A stretch of 64,000 bases of DNA, taken from the NCBI GenBank assembly GCA_009746045.1, contig RPFO01000348.1, positions 2,122,189-2,186,188 on the forward strand, in the 5' to 3' direction. Below, in pieces: positions 10,550 to 20,678 of the stretch (positions within the stretch are counted from its first letter, which is position 1; every line of letters starts with the position of its first letter). This stretch comes from Mesostigma viride (lineage: Eukaryota; Streptophyta; Mesostigmatophyceae; Mesostigmatales; Mesostigmataceae). The translations under genes were made by a program, and so were the position numbers. Under the pieces are notes generated by a model that saw nothing but the letters and a program-made list of their open reading frames with translations, made no database searches and was not told the origin of the DNA.

Positions 10550-12535
10550 CCGAATTTAGCCGTGAATATCACAGTCGACGCGTCGATCTTTCTACGACGC
10601 ACATGCTGATATACAATTTTCCGACGCTCTTACGCAATATATGGCGAACAAACGCGCCTCGACACAACGCAGCCTGGCGGCAGCCTGCGCTCGGCAATGA
10701 AAATACGTCTGCAGCTCCGGCTGCAGCTTCGCCATCAGGTCCGGCAGGCAGCGCTGACACTAGTCGTGCACTGGTGCTCGCCCAGCCCCCCGGGCTTGCC
10801 TCGCCATCTGCATCGCCAGAGCCCAAGCGCAGTCGGCCAGTCGCCCTGCTGAGCCGCACTGGGACGAGATTTCCTTTGACATCAACGCATATGGCTTCTG
10901 GAGGCGCGGTCGATCCGGAGTCTTCATGGATCAAGACGTGTTTTTCGGCACGTACTCCTCGTTTCAGGACCTGTGCTTGTACCTGTGCTCCAACAATCGC
11001 GGCCGCTGGTCAGGCCGGCGGTCAGCTTGCCGACCCCGTCGAGGATCTCCCGCGCATTGGCCGCATGAATCGTCCCACGCTCCAACGCTTCGCCCTCTGG
11101 TCCCTCGATCCTCGGGCGCTCCGACGTCGAGATCTGGGCCCCCCACCACCGCCCCCCACCGTTGCGACAGAATCCATCGTCCGCGCCCTCCTTAAGGAAG
11201 CTTTCGAGCAGCACGTGACCCCCCTTGCCACAGATGTGGCGGCAATTGGAGGCACGCTGGCTGGCGAGCTTCCCACCATTTCCACCGCCACCTCTACCCT
11301 GTCGCTCCTCGCCTCCTCCACCGCCACCCTCCCCTCCTCCGACGCCATCACCGCCCAGCTCCGCGACATCGACCAGCGCGCCTCAAGGATAATGCAATCG
11401 CTATCGAGGTCCTGCAGAACACCGCCGGCCTCACCGCCCAGGCAGTGAAGGACATTGCCGCCAAGCCAGGCCCTGCTGGCCTGGCCGGCGATGCTCCTCC
11501 CATCACGACCTGGGCGGACATGCTTAAGCAACATAACATACCACCTCCACCACCTCCGCCGTCGCAGCCCAGCTCCAACGGCAGACGCTTGACCTCCGCG
11601 AGGAGGCCGAGCTCGCCAAGCGCAGCCTCAACGTCATCGTCAAGAGCTTCGACTTGGAGGAAGGTGAGAATTCCAAGAAGCTTGCACGTGCGTTTGAGAG
11701 CAAAATCCTTGCACGCATGGGCCTCCTTGGTGAGATTAACTGACCGCCCACCGCCTCCCCCGCGCGCGGGGTAAGGCCGGGGCGCCTCCGCTTCTTCTCA
11801 TCTTTGAGAGCCCAGCGGACAAGATTTCGTTTCTCAGACGCCGCAAGCGGCTCGAGAAGACTCACTTCGCCATTGACGACGACTTGACCCTGGCGCACCA
11901 ACAAAGGCGACGGGAGCTATGGCCGACCTACCTCCAGCTCCGGCAGACCAAGGCGGGCCAGCCGGTGTACTGGAAGGGGGCGGCCATCTACGTCGGCCAC
12001 AAGCCCTGGCACGCGACCCCCTCGACCACCGCGGCCCCAGCCGGACCCCAGCAGCCCCAGCCTAGGGGAATACAGCAGTAGTAGTGTAGAATAGATAGAC
12101 CGTGGCCATGTTGTACATGTACGCCTACTACAGGCACTATACTAGCTAAGCCACACGCTTTATTTAACCATGTACATGCGTGCCGATGATGCACATGCCA
12201 CACTCCAGATGATGCCTTAGTAGCTATATTTAGTTATGCTGTGCCCATGCAGAGAGCTGCTCTCTGCTGAGATGTCACGCTCTAGCTTTTGTATAGCTAT
12301 GATGATCTTCCCCCCCATGACAGGCTCCCCCTTCGCTGGGCATAGCTTGATATAGATCATGGGGATGCAGGTGCCCTGGTGCACCTAGAGCAAGTGTTGT
12401 TTACATTCCCACTCTTGCATGCAGGAAGTAGCTTAGAATGTATTATAGGCTCATATGCCCCTTCTCTGGGCTATGTGCTACATATACTCCCAACGGAGTT
12501 ATGTTCCTAATTAATTAATCTTAATTAATTTGCCC
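10550..12535 (+). mobile_element. ORF1-only LINE (type ORF1-I)
   Basis: Begins with a conserved 5' leader (GTGAATATCACAGTCGACGC) shared with 51735. ORF1 follows, frameshifted: a 301-residue frame ends at 11448, the RNA-binding module occupies about 11620-11760, and LWPTYLQLRQTKAGQPVYWK occurs at about 11920-11973. After a stop near 12079 comes a 3' UTR of about 430 bp ending TACTCCCAACGGAGTTATGT and a (TTAA)n tail. As in L1 ORF1p, an alanine-rich helical N-terminal part is followed by an RRM-like region and a C-terminal domain. No ORF2 is present between ORF1 and the 3' end. Confidence 0.75.
10639..12081 (+). pseudogene. L1-type ORF1 (RNA-binding chaperone), broken
   Basis: The start matching the intact copy at 51819 would be the ATG near 10639 (MANKRASTQRSLAAA), but a small insertion soon shifts the frame. 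Later pieces are recognisable in two other frames: DIAAKPGPAGLAGDAPPI at about 11446 and the C-terminal domain ending KPWHATP near 12021. The L1 ORF1 product coats LINE RNA and acts as a nucleic-acid chaperone. This copy cannot encode the full protein. Confidence 0.65.
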
Positions 12536-12559
12536 CCAGAATTTGAATATCGTGTCTGA

Positions 12560-12720
12560 TTGATTGCGTGCTGCTGTGGCATGCCTCTGGCATGTCAAAG
12601 GAGAACGGGGTTCCCTGCCCTTTCTTCCTGTTGTGCACATGCAGGGATTAAAAGCACTTCGGTGCTCCGTGACTCCCCAACGGGAGCACGAGTTTAATTA
12701 ATTATTTAATTAATTAATTC
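12560..12720 (+). mobile_element. solo 3' end of ORF1-II/LINE-B type
   Basis: About 140 bp of the ORF1-II 3' UTR (GCATGCCTCTGGCATGTCAA .. AAAAGCACTTCGGTGCTCCG) with the terminal hairpin and (TTAA)n tail. It is a heavily 5'-truncated insertion. Confidence 0.7.
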
Positions 12721-12721
12721 A

Positions 12722-13505
12722 TTGGGCCATGATATGCTCACGCGTTCGCTCAACACCTACTGGCGCTCCAAGGGCCTGGACAAGCACCGCAAGCGCATGC
12801 TCTTCAAGGTCCTCGTCCTCACGGTGCTCACGTATGGCGCCGAGGCGTGGACACTCACGGCAACACTGGCAGCTAAGCTAGACGGCACGGTAACCAGGAT
12901 GCTCCGACAGGTCCTGAATGTCGGGTTTTCTCAGCGTAGGTCATTAGAGTCTTTGTATCACGGTATGCCTCGTATTTCGGATGAGATTAGGCAGCGTAGC
13001 CGATAGCATAAACTGTAGGACATCTTCGGCTCGCACCAGCCAGGTCGACACCGCCCTTGGTCTGGCCGGTCCCCAGCGGCTCGGCCAACCAGGGCGGCAT
13101 ATTTTGACCTGGCCTGGCCCCAAGAACATTCCTAAAAGGGTAGGGAAACACGCCATGACCTATTATACCCAGATGTTGCTGGACGACCTAGTGGTCCTGG
13201 GCAGCCCAGTTTGAGTATCGCATCCCCTCTCTCTCCCTTCTCTGGACTGCCATGCAGGACACTGAGAAGCGGTGGCAGAAGATTGTCAAGGCTCACACGC
13301 CAGCCCCTGTGGGCAAGCCGCCTCCCCCCAAGAGGCGGAGCCGTTTTGATGAGTAGCGTAGATAGGCTTTTCTAGACTAGATATAGCTTAGAGTTAGGTT
13401 AGTTCGATTACGCGGCTTCCCCCACTCCACCCATCCAACCTGGAATATGTGCTACATGATCTCCCAACGGAGGCATGTTATAATTTAATTTAATTTAATT
13501 TAATG
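12722..13505 (+). mobile_element. LINE-C fragment: ORF2 C-terminal part, 3' UTR, tail
   Basis: The frame 12734-13006 encodes LFKVLVLTVLTYGAEAWTLT .. ESLYHGMPRIS, the region after the reverse transcriptase palm. It is then frameshifted into VDTALGLAGPQRLG .. YYTQMLLDDLVVLG, with stops. The 3' UTR ends ATCTCCCAACGGAGGCATGT with an (AATTT)n tail at 13480-13503. Related copies are 4741-5065, 8070-8560 and 50107-50275. Confidence 0.75.
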
Positions 13506-13740
13506 CTCACGCAGGAATTATTACCACGGAATTTGCCCCCAGAATTTGAATATCGTGCCTGATTAATTGCGTGCTGCTGTGGCATGCCTCTGGCATGAAG
13601 GAGAACTTTAGGGGGTCTCTGCCCTTTCTTCCTGTTGTGCATATACAGGGATTAAATCAAATACAGGGATTACTCCGGTGCATGCTGGACTGCTGGCCGT
13701 GCATGACTCCCCGACGGGAGAACGTGTTTAATGAATGGTA
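13505..13740 (+). mobile_element. LINE-B-type 3' end, short
   Basis: Contains GCATGCCTCTGGCATGAAGG, CTGCCCTTTCTTCCTGTTGT and the hairpin ACTCCCCGACGGGAGAACGT at 13701-13720. It is another severely truncated insertion. Confidence 0.6.
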
Positions 13741-14891
13741 GCTCAAGCCTGCCGTTATCTTTTCCGCGTTTCCGAGTCGTTCAGGATGATGAATATGAAT
13801 GGAGATGGAAATGTGTAGCCTTGTGCATTGAAATAATGGCTGGCTTACGTGTAGAGCGACTAGATATGGCCTAGACGGTGGGGTTGGAATTAAACAGCGG
13901 GAGACGGTGGGGCACGGAGTACTATGCTAATCTCATTAAATAATGACACAAAAGTTATAAGTATCGCCTGCATCATGCCCCAACCATATAGTCACTAGAG
14001 GGGGATATAATCCTCATCTGAGCTGTCCTCTACTACTGTAATGGCCGACAAGGCGGTAGTGTAGCGGCTATCCTCAGGGGCAAAAACCTGCGCACGTGGC
14101 AGGTGTCCCTAGGTATGAGGGCTATTGGCTAGGCATGTACATGGTTACTACATTCAATCGCATATGGAAACAGCTGGCTAGCCACAATGGCGGCATGAAT
14201 CGTAACATGGTGGGGTTATCACATGGGCCGAAAGTGTATACCCATCAGATGTACATCTGATGACGTGCGCGTGCAATTGTTCATTTATGAATTCTGCAGC
14301 TAGAGCCCATGCATGTCGACCTGCGCGCCAGCTGCAAACATGCATGTGCAACTGCATGCAAACATGCCGGATCGAAATCTGAATATGCATAAGTTTCAAT
14401 ATTTCAGTTCGGTATATGGTCAGTACATTGATCCAGTGGCTGTACATGCATGGCGAAACGTGACATGATAAACAAATTCCTGGCTTGGGGGTTCGGCTTC
14501 AATTTGAAAGGACTTGTAAAAATAGACACATGTGCACCGATTTCTGGCCTGCGCTGGTTGTCTCCTTGACATGTGCACGAGTTGAATGAAATTCAGGAAA
14601 TGCCATAGTCAAATTCCTCACATGATGGTCAAGTTGCTAGCAAAGGTTGCGTGAATACACAAAGAAGAGCGCTAAAGCTGTAGAACCATAGTCTAACCTC
14701 CTACATCAGTTTGCGGCCAAGGAAAAAAAAAAAGCAGGCCTGCATCACTGCAAGACGTCATAGAACCTGCCCATGACATCCTGCTCTCGCATCTTCAACC
14801 TCACGAAATTTCGCTCAATCACCCTGAGTTCCCCAGTGTCGCCCTTACAAAGGCATGTACATGGTATCATCAATGAGCCCCAAGATCGCGC
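13741..14891. other. intergenic, only dispersed repeats seen
   Basis: Holds an R1 copy (13903-13990), a piece similar in reverse to 7760-7815 (ATGTGTAGCCTTGT), and an S79 fragment on the minus strand (about 14537-14570). No gene is supportable. TTACA at about 14844, a possible minus-strand TGTAA polyadenylation signal, lies 45 bp past the stop of the next gene, which is weak evidence. Confidence 0.5.
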
Positions 14892-17800
14892 TCAGCGATC
14901 GTTATCGTCCCTCTCCTCAATGGCCCCATTCCGCCCCCGTGTGAAAGAGTTCACCAGCTGGTTGTACTCCTCCATCGGGTCATACACCCGCTTCTGGATA
15001 TGCCGCTCCGTCTTGCCCACACCCCCGCCGGCATGCTCCCTCCCGTGCGGGCCAGCCGTCGCATCCCTTCTACTGCCACCCGCGTACCCCCGGTCCTGGC
15101 CCAACCCAGGCCCCTCCTTGCCCCTCCGCATACCCGTCCCCCGCGCATCCCGGTCATAATGCGAGCCACCGTCACCCTGCCCCGCCGCCCCGCCCGACAC
15201 CCTCCCCCGGGTCCCCCCCTGGCCAGTATTCCCCCCACCCCACCGGTCATCCCCCCTTGATGATGACCCCGATTGTGATCCCCCGGACCGTCGTGCACCG
15301 GAACCGCTGCCAGTAGACACTCGGCCGCTCGCCCCATGGGCATGCGCGCCCCCTGACGTCGAGGACGACTTCCCGCCCCCCGACGACCTCCCCCCACCCC
15401 CCCCAAGCCCCAGCACGACCTTGAGAGCCTCCTTGGGCAGCTTCAGCCGCTGGAGCTCCCGCAACGCAGCCGCGAGCTCCTTGCTGCTGCGCTTGCGCGC
15501 GCGGTGGCTGGGCGACCGCACCTCCCTCTGCGCGTGCTGGAGCGCCCCTTTCATCTCCCTCGCCAGCTGCTCCAGCTCCTCCCGCAAGGATCGCCCAAGG
15601 GGGTCACCCACCGCCGACGCCCCGCCCCCACGGGATGACGATGACGGCCCATGCGGCCCCTTGGCGCCGCCACTGCCCCTTCGGCCATCCCCACCAGAGA
15701 ACCCATCCGAGAACTGCCGCCCGTAACCACCACCACCACTGCTGCCATCCCCCCAACGGCCCCGCCGACCGCCCCTACTGCCGTCCGCCCCATCGCCGTC
15801 GTCCTCTTCCTCGTCCCCATCCCCCCGGACCCCACCCCCCACGTGGGGCCGCTTATCGAACCAGCTTAGCCCGCCATCCTCTCTAGGTTTCTGCCGCCAC
15901 GGCTTGATGGCTTCTTCCGATGCCACCTCGCCACGGATATCCCCTACCCGCCGCCACTCGCCCCCCTCCATCTCCCCCGCCCGGTCGAGCCCCTCATCCG
16001 GCTGGCCCTGGGGTCGCTGCCACGCCAGGCCGCCCTGCTGCATCCCTGTGGAGGTAGAACCCTGGCGCACATCGTCACGTTTCATCCCCCATCCCGCGGG
16101 CGTGCCCGCCCTGACCCCACCCGCTTTGTCGCCGCTGCCCCACAGGCCAGTGCCCTCACGGTCATCATCACCATCATAGTCATCATTACCGCGGTTACTG
16201 CCATCCCCATCCCCATCCACATCCCTGCCATTACCAGCACTGCCACCTGCCGGGAGCTGCTTCTGTGCGAGACCCACCAGAGGTGTCGACCCACCCGGCC
16301 CTTTTAGATCCGATCCCACCGGCGTTCCCACGCCGGCGCCACGGGATCCGACCCCACCCTGCCCACCGGCAAGACCCGCGTTGCCACCACCGCCCACTTG
16401 CCCCTGGACACCGTCCGTCCCGGCTCCCTCACTGGCCGCCCTCGCGCGGCTGTTCAGGATGTTCAACACGGCGTCGATGACATCACTCTCACCATCCTCC
16501 GCATCACCGCCAACCGGCTTGGCCGCCACGGAACCCCCGGCAACCCCGGGTGCCGGCGGCCCTTCCAGCTGATCCACCAGTTCCTGCCAGACGTCACTCA
16601 GCTCTTCTTCCCCTTCATCCTCCGCCTCCTCCTCGGGATCCTCCATACCACCCATGCCCAGCCCGCGACCCTGGGGGCCTCCACGGGTTGCCCCCACCCC
16701 TGCATCCTTCCCCACAGATGCGGCCGCGGTTGTTTCCTCCTCGCGGTTACGGGCGCGAGCACGCTGCACCAACGTGTCCAACAACTGGGAGAAGACATCG
16801 CCCCCCTTGCCGGGGTCAAATCCTGTGCTGGCATCCGTTACCTCAGGCTGTGTCTGGCCCACTCCCCCCATCCCCTGGTTGCCACCAGCCCCGCCCAACA
16901 TCCCCTGACCGCTGCCGCCTGTGGCCCCGCCGGTGCCAGCCTCTCGGGCGTCCTGCCCGCTGTCCCCAACCATCCCTCCCCCAAAACCGCCATGCCGGGA
17001 GCTACCATCGCCAGCACCCATGCCCTGACCTTGCCACGGCCCCACCCCCCCTTGCATCCCCCCCGATGCCCACTGGACGATGCCCTCCCTGGAAGCCCCC
17101 CCTTGGAGGGACGCTGCCTGTGTTGAGAACGAGGAGGCTTCTTGCGCCGACTGTGACTGCGCGTCGATCTGGAAACGGTTAGCCTGGCCGGTGCCTATCG
17201 ACCGCCCCCCCTGCCCGGCCATCTGCCCCCCGCTGGCTAAGCTTGATAACGACCCAAGCTGCGTGCCATCAGGACGGGGAAAACCTCCCGTGGCAGCACC
17301 CTGAAACATGCCACCACGTGCACCCCCATCGATGGCAGCGGCCGCGCCCCCTTGCGCCCCAAAACGGTCCAACGGCCGCGCAGACACACCAAAGCCTGCC
17401 CCTCTGGCGGCCGAGGCCTGGCCAGGCAGCTGTAGCCCACCCCTCGCCCGGTCCCTCGCCCGGTCCATCTCCTCTTCACCCATCCACGCATCCGCATCGT
17501 TGGCGGTGTCCCACGCATCATCACCACCGCCAGCATCATCAGCGCCATCACTAGCACCCCGTGAACTCAGCAAGGCCTGAGTGCCTGTCACGGATGATGA
17601 CCCAGCGGTCGACATGCCACCCACATCGAACAGACCGGGACGCGCCTCAAACCCGAGAGGGCGGCCCATCTCACCACCGCCGCCATTACGGTTACCACCG
17701 CCGTTGCTGCTGAAGGCATGGCTGCCACTGCCACCGCTGAAGCCACCATTGCTGTTGCTCTCGCTGTTGACGCCCCCACCAACAGACCCACTGGCGTCAC

Positions 17801-20678
17801 CACGTCCCGAGACATCCCAAACGGAACGTGGACGCTGCTCTGAGGCCCACTGTAGCCCCCCTTGGCCCAACCCTTGTCCTTGCCCTTGCCCTTGCCCTTG
17901 CCACAACCCCTGCCCTTGCCCCTGGCCTTGGCTTTGTTCCACCCCTTGCTCAAACCCTTGCCCTTGCCATCCGCCCTGCGCCTGCCCCTGGCCTTGACCC
18001 TGGAACTGGTTTTGGAGGCGGCCTTGGCCCTGCCCTGGCCCGGGCCCTGGCCCTTGCCCTTGCCTTTGCCTTTGCCCTTGCCCTTGCCCTTGCCCTTGCC
18101 CTTGCCCTTGCCCTTGCCCTTGCCCTTGCCCTTGCCCTTGCCCTTGCCCTTGCCCTTGCCCTTGCCCTTGCCCTTGCCCTTGCCCTTGCCCTACCCCTCG
18201 CCCAAGATCTTGCCGCCCGCCCTGCTCCTGCCCCTGCCTCTGCCCATAGCCTTGGCTTTGGATTTGGCCTTGGCCTTGGTTCGGGTCTTGTCCTTGGTCT
18301 GGGTTTTGGCCTTGGTTCTGGCCTTGCCCAACCCCTTGCCCTTGCGCTTGCCACCGGCCCTGCCCTTGTCCCTGCCCCTGCCCATAGTTTTGGCCCTGGG
18401 CTTGGGCTTGGCCTTGCCCTAACCCTTGCCCCTGCTGCACCCCAACGCCCGTGAGTAACGACATGGCGGCCGCGTCAAGGTTGGCTGTGACGGTAGATGG
18501 TAGTGGTAGCCGTGCAATGTCCGTGCGCGTGGCACCGTCCCGCGAATCCCCGAACCCATCAGCCGCACCCGCACCGCCGTCACCGCCCCCAATCCTCCCC
18601 TTCCTGGCCCCCTCAGCCCTCCCCTCCCTTCTCCTGCTGTCATAGTCGCCATCATCAACATCATCATCATCGTTGCCGTTGTCATCAGCGTCATCACTGG
18701 CGTTTACATTGCCCTGACCATCACTGGCGCCAGCATCACCGCCGCCCGCCACATCGACATCACCCCACTCCCCTCCCAGGTCGTCGTCACCCCCATCATT
18801 GATCCGCCCACCATTCTGGCTGCCGTCACGACCAATGCCACCACTGCCACCACTGCCACCGCCGCTGCGGTCGCGGTCATTATCACCACTGCCACGGTCA
18901 CTGTAACCACTGCCACCGCTGGCATCGGCAATGTCATGGCCACTGTCAACATCACCAATATGACCGCTGCTGCCACCACCACTGCTGCTGGCAACTTCGC
19001 TGCCGCCACTACCGCCATGTCCGCCAGCATTACTGCCATCGTCCATGCGGCCCTTAAGGTGCACCAGATGCTTGAACCAATCAGCCCAGCTGCCCCGCCC
19101 ACCGCTACTTGAATCCTCATGAGTCGATGGATCCCCCCGCGTGGAATCCCCAGATACCCCGGGCAAAGGCAAGGCTGCGGAAGCAGAAGAATTGTCTCCA
19201 GTCCGCCCCACATCAGCCCACTTGTCCGAAGACAACCCGTCCTGTCCGCCCGCCGACATCCCCATGCCAATGACGCCCCGCCAGCTGTCGCCCTGGGATG
19301 CCCCACCCTGGCGCCTCCCAGCCACCCTGTCTGAAGGGATGTCGAATGTGCCCCCCGCACCATCGTCGCTATTCTCGCCGCCATTGTCCCCATCATGATC
19401 CCCTCCCTCATCACCACCATCACCATCATGACCATCATGACCATCATCATCATCATCATCACCATCATCATCCCGGTCATTGCCCTCAAACGCACGGCCC
19501 CTCCCATCCCTGTCACCACCAAAACCAGTGCGCTGGCCACCGGCAGCCGCCACACCAGGCAGGAGCTCCCTCACGGTCAACTGCGCGGCCTCACTGCTGG
19601 CATCGGTGAGGGGCAGTGCGCCGCCAGCATTCGCCAACGCATTACCCACCCCGGCTCCCGATGACAGTGCTGACGGTAGCCCACCGGCCGGGCTTGACCC
19701 ATCCCCATCCCCGCCACGAATGGGGTCGGTCAGGCCAGGGTCGCGGGAAATGCCACCCAACCCAAAGCGGAGGGAAGGTGTGCTGGAAGTAGGGTCCTGG
19801 ACCTGGCTTGGGTCAAATGCGCTGCCAGCCCCACCGCTGGCAAGCACCACGCCATCAGCAGGTGTCACTGCAGCAGGGTTGTCGCTGCCCCCGCCCCCGC
19901 CCCGGCCTGTACCCAGCCCCTGGATCTTCTCATGCTGTGGCAACTGCACCCTGGCCCCTCCCTGCCAGAGCATGCCGTCATCATCATGCATGCTAGCGCC
20001 CTCCTTGTCGTCCTCGTAGGTGGCCTCAACGCCAGGGTCCGACCGGCCCTGCCCCTGACCGAACGTGGCACCCGGGGTAGCACCCCGAGGAGGGGTGTCA
20101 AGGGCACTGCCGGGGGAGCCGAGGCTACTGACGGTTGCAGGGGCGCCGTCATTGATGGGGAACTGGGAAGGGATCGGAGGCGTGGAAGGGAGGGACACAT
20201 CACCCCAGACATCCTCGCCTTCGTCGGCGTTGTCTTCGTTGCTGGATGCGTCCGAATGGATTGCGGAAGCCGCTGTCAAGGAGGAAAAGGCATCGTCAGT
20301 TCCTGTCTGTCCCGCAGCGCGTGCTACATATCCTGCAGCGTCCACGCCAGAGAGCTCATCCTCCGAAAATCCGTCAGTTTGTAAGTATTCACCGTCGGCA
20401 GTCGAGAGCCGCGCCTGCTGACCCAAGGAGGCCTGCCGGTCTCCCTCCTTGCGCTGCTTGAAGTGCAGAGCAACGCCATAGTGGACGGAGGCCACCGCCG
20501 CGCAGGCCAGCAGCGCAATGCAAGCGGTGCACAGGAAGCAGCGACGAGCCGCACTTCTCTTTTGTTGTTTCTTCCGGAGTGCGGCCTGCTTCCCCGCGCC
20601 GGTGACTGGAATCATGGAACGTAGATCCCGCTGCCTTGCTGCTGAGCAGGGCAAAGGCAGGCAGTTATCTCGCAACAA
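14892..20678 (-). CDS. 1928-residue type II membrane protein with Gln-Gly repeat
   Basis: A single uninterrupted frame with the stop at 14892-14894. The first ATG gives MLRDNCLPLP; a second in-frame ATG 21 codons on (MIPVTGAGKQ) is equally plausible. A basic KKQQKRSAARR segment precedes one hydrophobic helix at about residues 47-69 with no cleavable signal peptide, predicting a type II topology and a very long lumenal or extracellular part. That part is low in complexity: acidic and Ser-rich to about 200, Gly/Asp-rich to about 700, a Gln-Gly repeat at about 748-938, then Gly/Ser/Gln-rich, with a charged helical patch containing SSKELAAALRELQRLKLPKE and a basic C-terminus. Composition suggests a wall, matrix or secreted scaffold protein, but no domain is recognised. 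The absence of introns contrasts with the neighbouring gene. Confidence 0.7.
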   Translation of the reverse strand: MLRDNCLPLPCSAARQRDLRSMIPVTGAGKQAALRKKQQKRSAARRCFLCTACIALLACAAVASVHYGVALHFKQRKEGDRQASLGQQARLSTADGEYLQTDGFSEDELSGVDAAGYVARAAGQTGTDDAFSSLTAASAIHSDASSNEDNADEGEDVWGDVSLPSTPPIPSQFPINDGAPATVSSLGSPGSALDTPPRGATPGATFGQGQGRSDPGVEATYEDDKEGASMHDDDGMLWQGGARVQLPQHEKIQGLGTGRGGGGGSDNPAAVTPADGVVLASGGAGSAFDPSQVQDPTSSTPSLRFGLGGISRDPGLTDPIRGGDGDGSSPAGGLPSALSSGAGVGNALANAGGALPLTDASSEAAQLTVRELLPGVAAAGGQRTGFGGDRDGRGRAFEGNDRDDDGDDDDDDGHDGHDGDGGDEGGDHDGDNGGENSDDGAGGTFDIPSDRVAGRRQGGASQGDSWRGVIGMGMSAGGQDGLSSDKWADVGRTGDNSSASAALPLPGVSGDSTRGDPSTHEDSSSGGRGSWADWFKHLVHLKGRMDDGSNAGGHGGSGGSEVASSSGGGSSGHIGDVDSGHDIADASGGSGYSDRGSGDNDRDRSGGGSGGSGGIGRDGSQNGGRINDGGDDDLGGEWGDVDVAGGGDAGASDGQGNVNASDDADDNGNDDDDVDDGDYDSRRREGRAEGARKGRIGGGDGGAGAADGFGDSRDGATRTDIARLPLPSTVTANLDAAAMSLLTGVGVQQGQGLGQGQAQAQGQNYGQGQGQGQGRWQAQGQGVGQGQNQGQNPDQGQDPNQGQGQIQSQGYGQRQGQEQGGRQDLGRGVGQGQGQGQGQGQGQGQGQGQGQGQGQGQGQGQGQGQGQGQRQRQGQGPGPGPGQGQGRLQNQFQGQGQGQAQGGWQGQGFEQGVEQSQGQGQGQGLWQGQGQGQGQGLGQGGLQWASEQRPRSVWDVSGRGDASGSVGGGVNSESNSNGGFSGGSGSHAFSSNGGGNRNGGGGEMGRPLGFEARPGLFDVGGMSTAGSSSVTGTQALLSSRGASDGADDAGGGDDAWDTANDADAWMGEEEMDRARDRARGGLQLPGQASAARGAGFGVSARPLDRFGAQGGAAAAIDGGARGGMFQGAATGGFPRPDGTQLGSLSSLASGGQMAGQGGRSIGTGQANRFQIDAQSQSAQEASSFSTQAASLQGGASREGIVQWASGGMQGGVGPWQGQGMGAGDGSSRHGGFGGGMVGDSGQDAREAGTGGATGGSGQGMLGGAGGNQGMGGVGQTQPEVTDASTGFDPGKGGDVFSQLLDTLVQRARARNREEETTAAASVGKDAGVGATRGGPQGRGLGMGGMEDPEEEAEDEGEEELSDVWQELVDQLEGPPAPGVAGGSVAAKPVGGDAEDGESDVIDAVLNILNSRARAASEGAGTDGVQGQVGGGGNAGLAGGQGGVGSRGAGVGTPVGSDLKGPGGSTPLVGLAQKQLPAGGSAGNGRDVDGDGDGSNRGNDDYDGDDDREGTGLWGSGDKAGGVRAGTPAGWGMKRDDVRQGSTSTGMQQGGLAWQRPQGQPDEGLDRAGEMEGGEWRRVGDIRGEVASEEAIKPWRQKPREDGGLSWFDKRPHVGGGVRGDGDEEEDDGDGADGSRGGRRGRWGDGSSGGGGYGRQFSDGFSGGDGRRGSGGAKGPHGPSSSSRGGGASAVGDPLGRSLREELEQLAREMKGALQHAQREVRSPSHRARKRSSKELAAALRELQRLKLPKEALKVVLGLGGGGGRSSGGGKSSSTSGGAHAHGASGRVSTGSGSGARRSGGSQSGSSSRGDDRWGGGNTGQGGTRGRVSGGAAGQGDGGSHYDRDARGTGMRRGKEGPGLGQDRGYAGGSRRDATAGPHGREHAGGGVGKTERHIQKRVYDPMEEYNQLVNSFTRGRNGAIEERDDNDR
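17865..18435 (-). repeat. hexanucleotide CAAGGG array coding Gln-Gly
   Basis: Reads CCCTTG repeats on the plus strand, purest at about 18055-18190. In the minus-strand gene each unit encodes Gln-Gly, so changes in unit number keep the frame. Interruptions (Arg, Pro, Asn, Leu) at the flanks show an older, decaying margin around a homogeneous core. Confidence 0.9.

Noticed and set aside
17828-18454. Leu-Ala and Leu-Pro repeat proteins on the plus strand
   Set aside because: Antisense shadows of the Gln-Gly repeat in the minus-strand 1928-residue gene.
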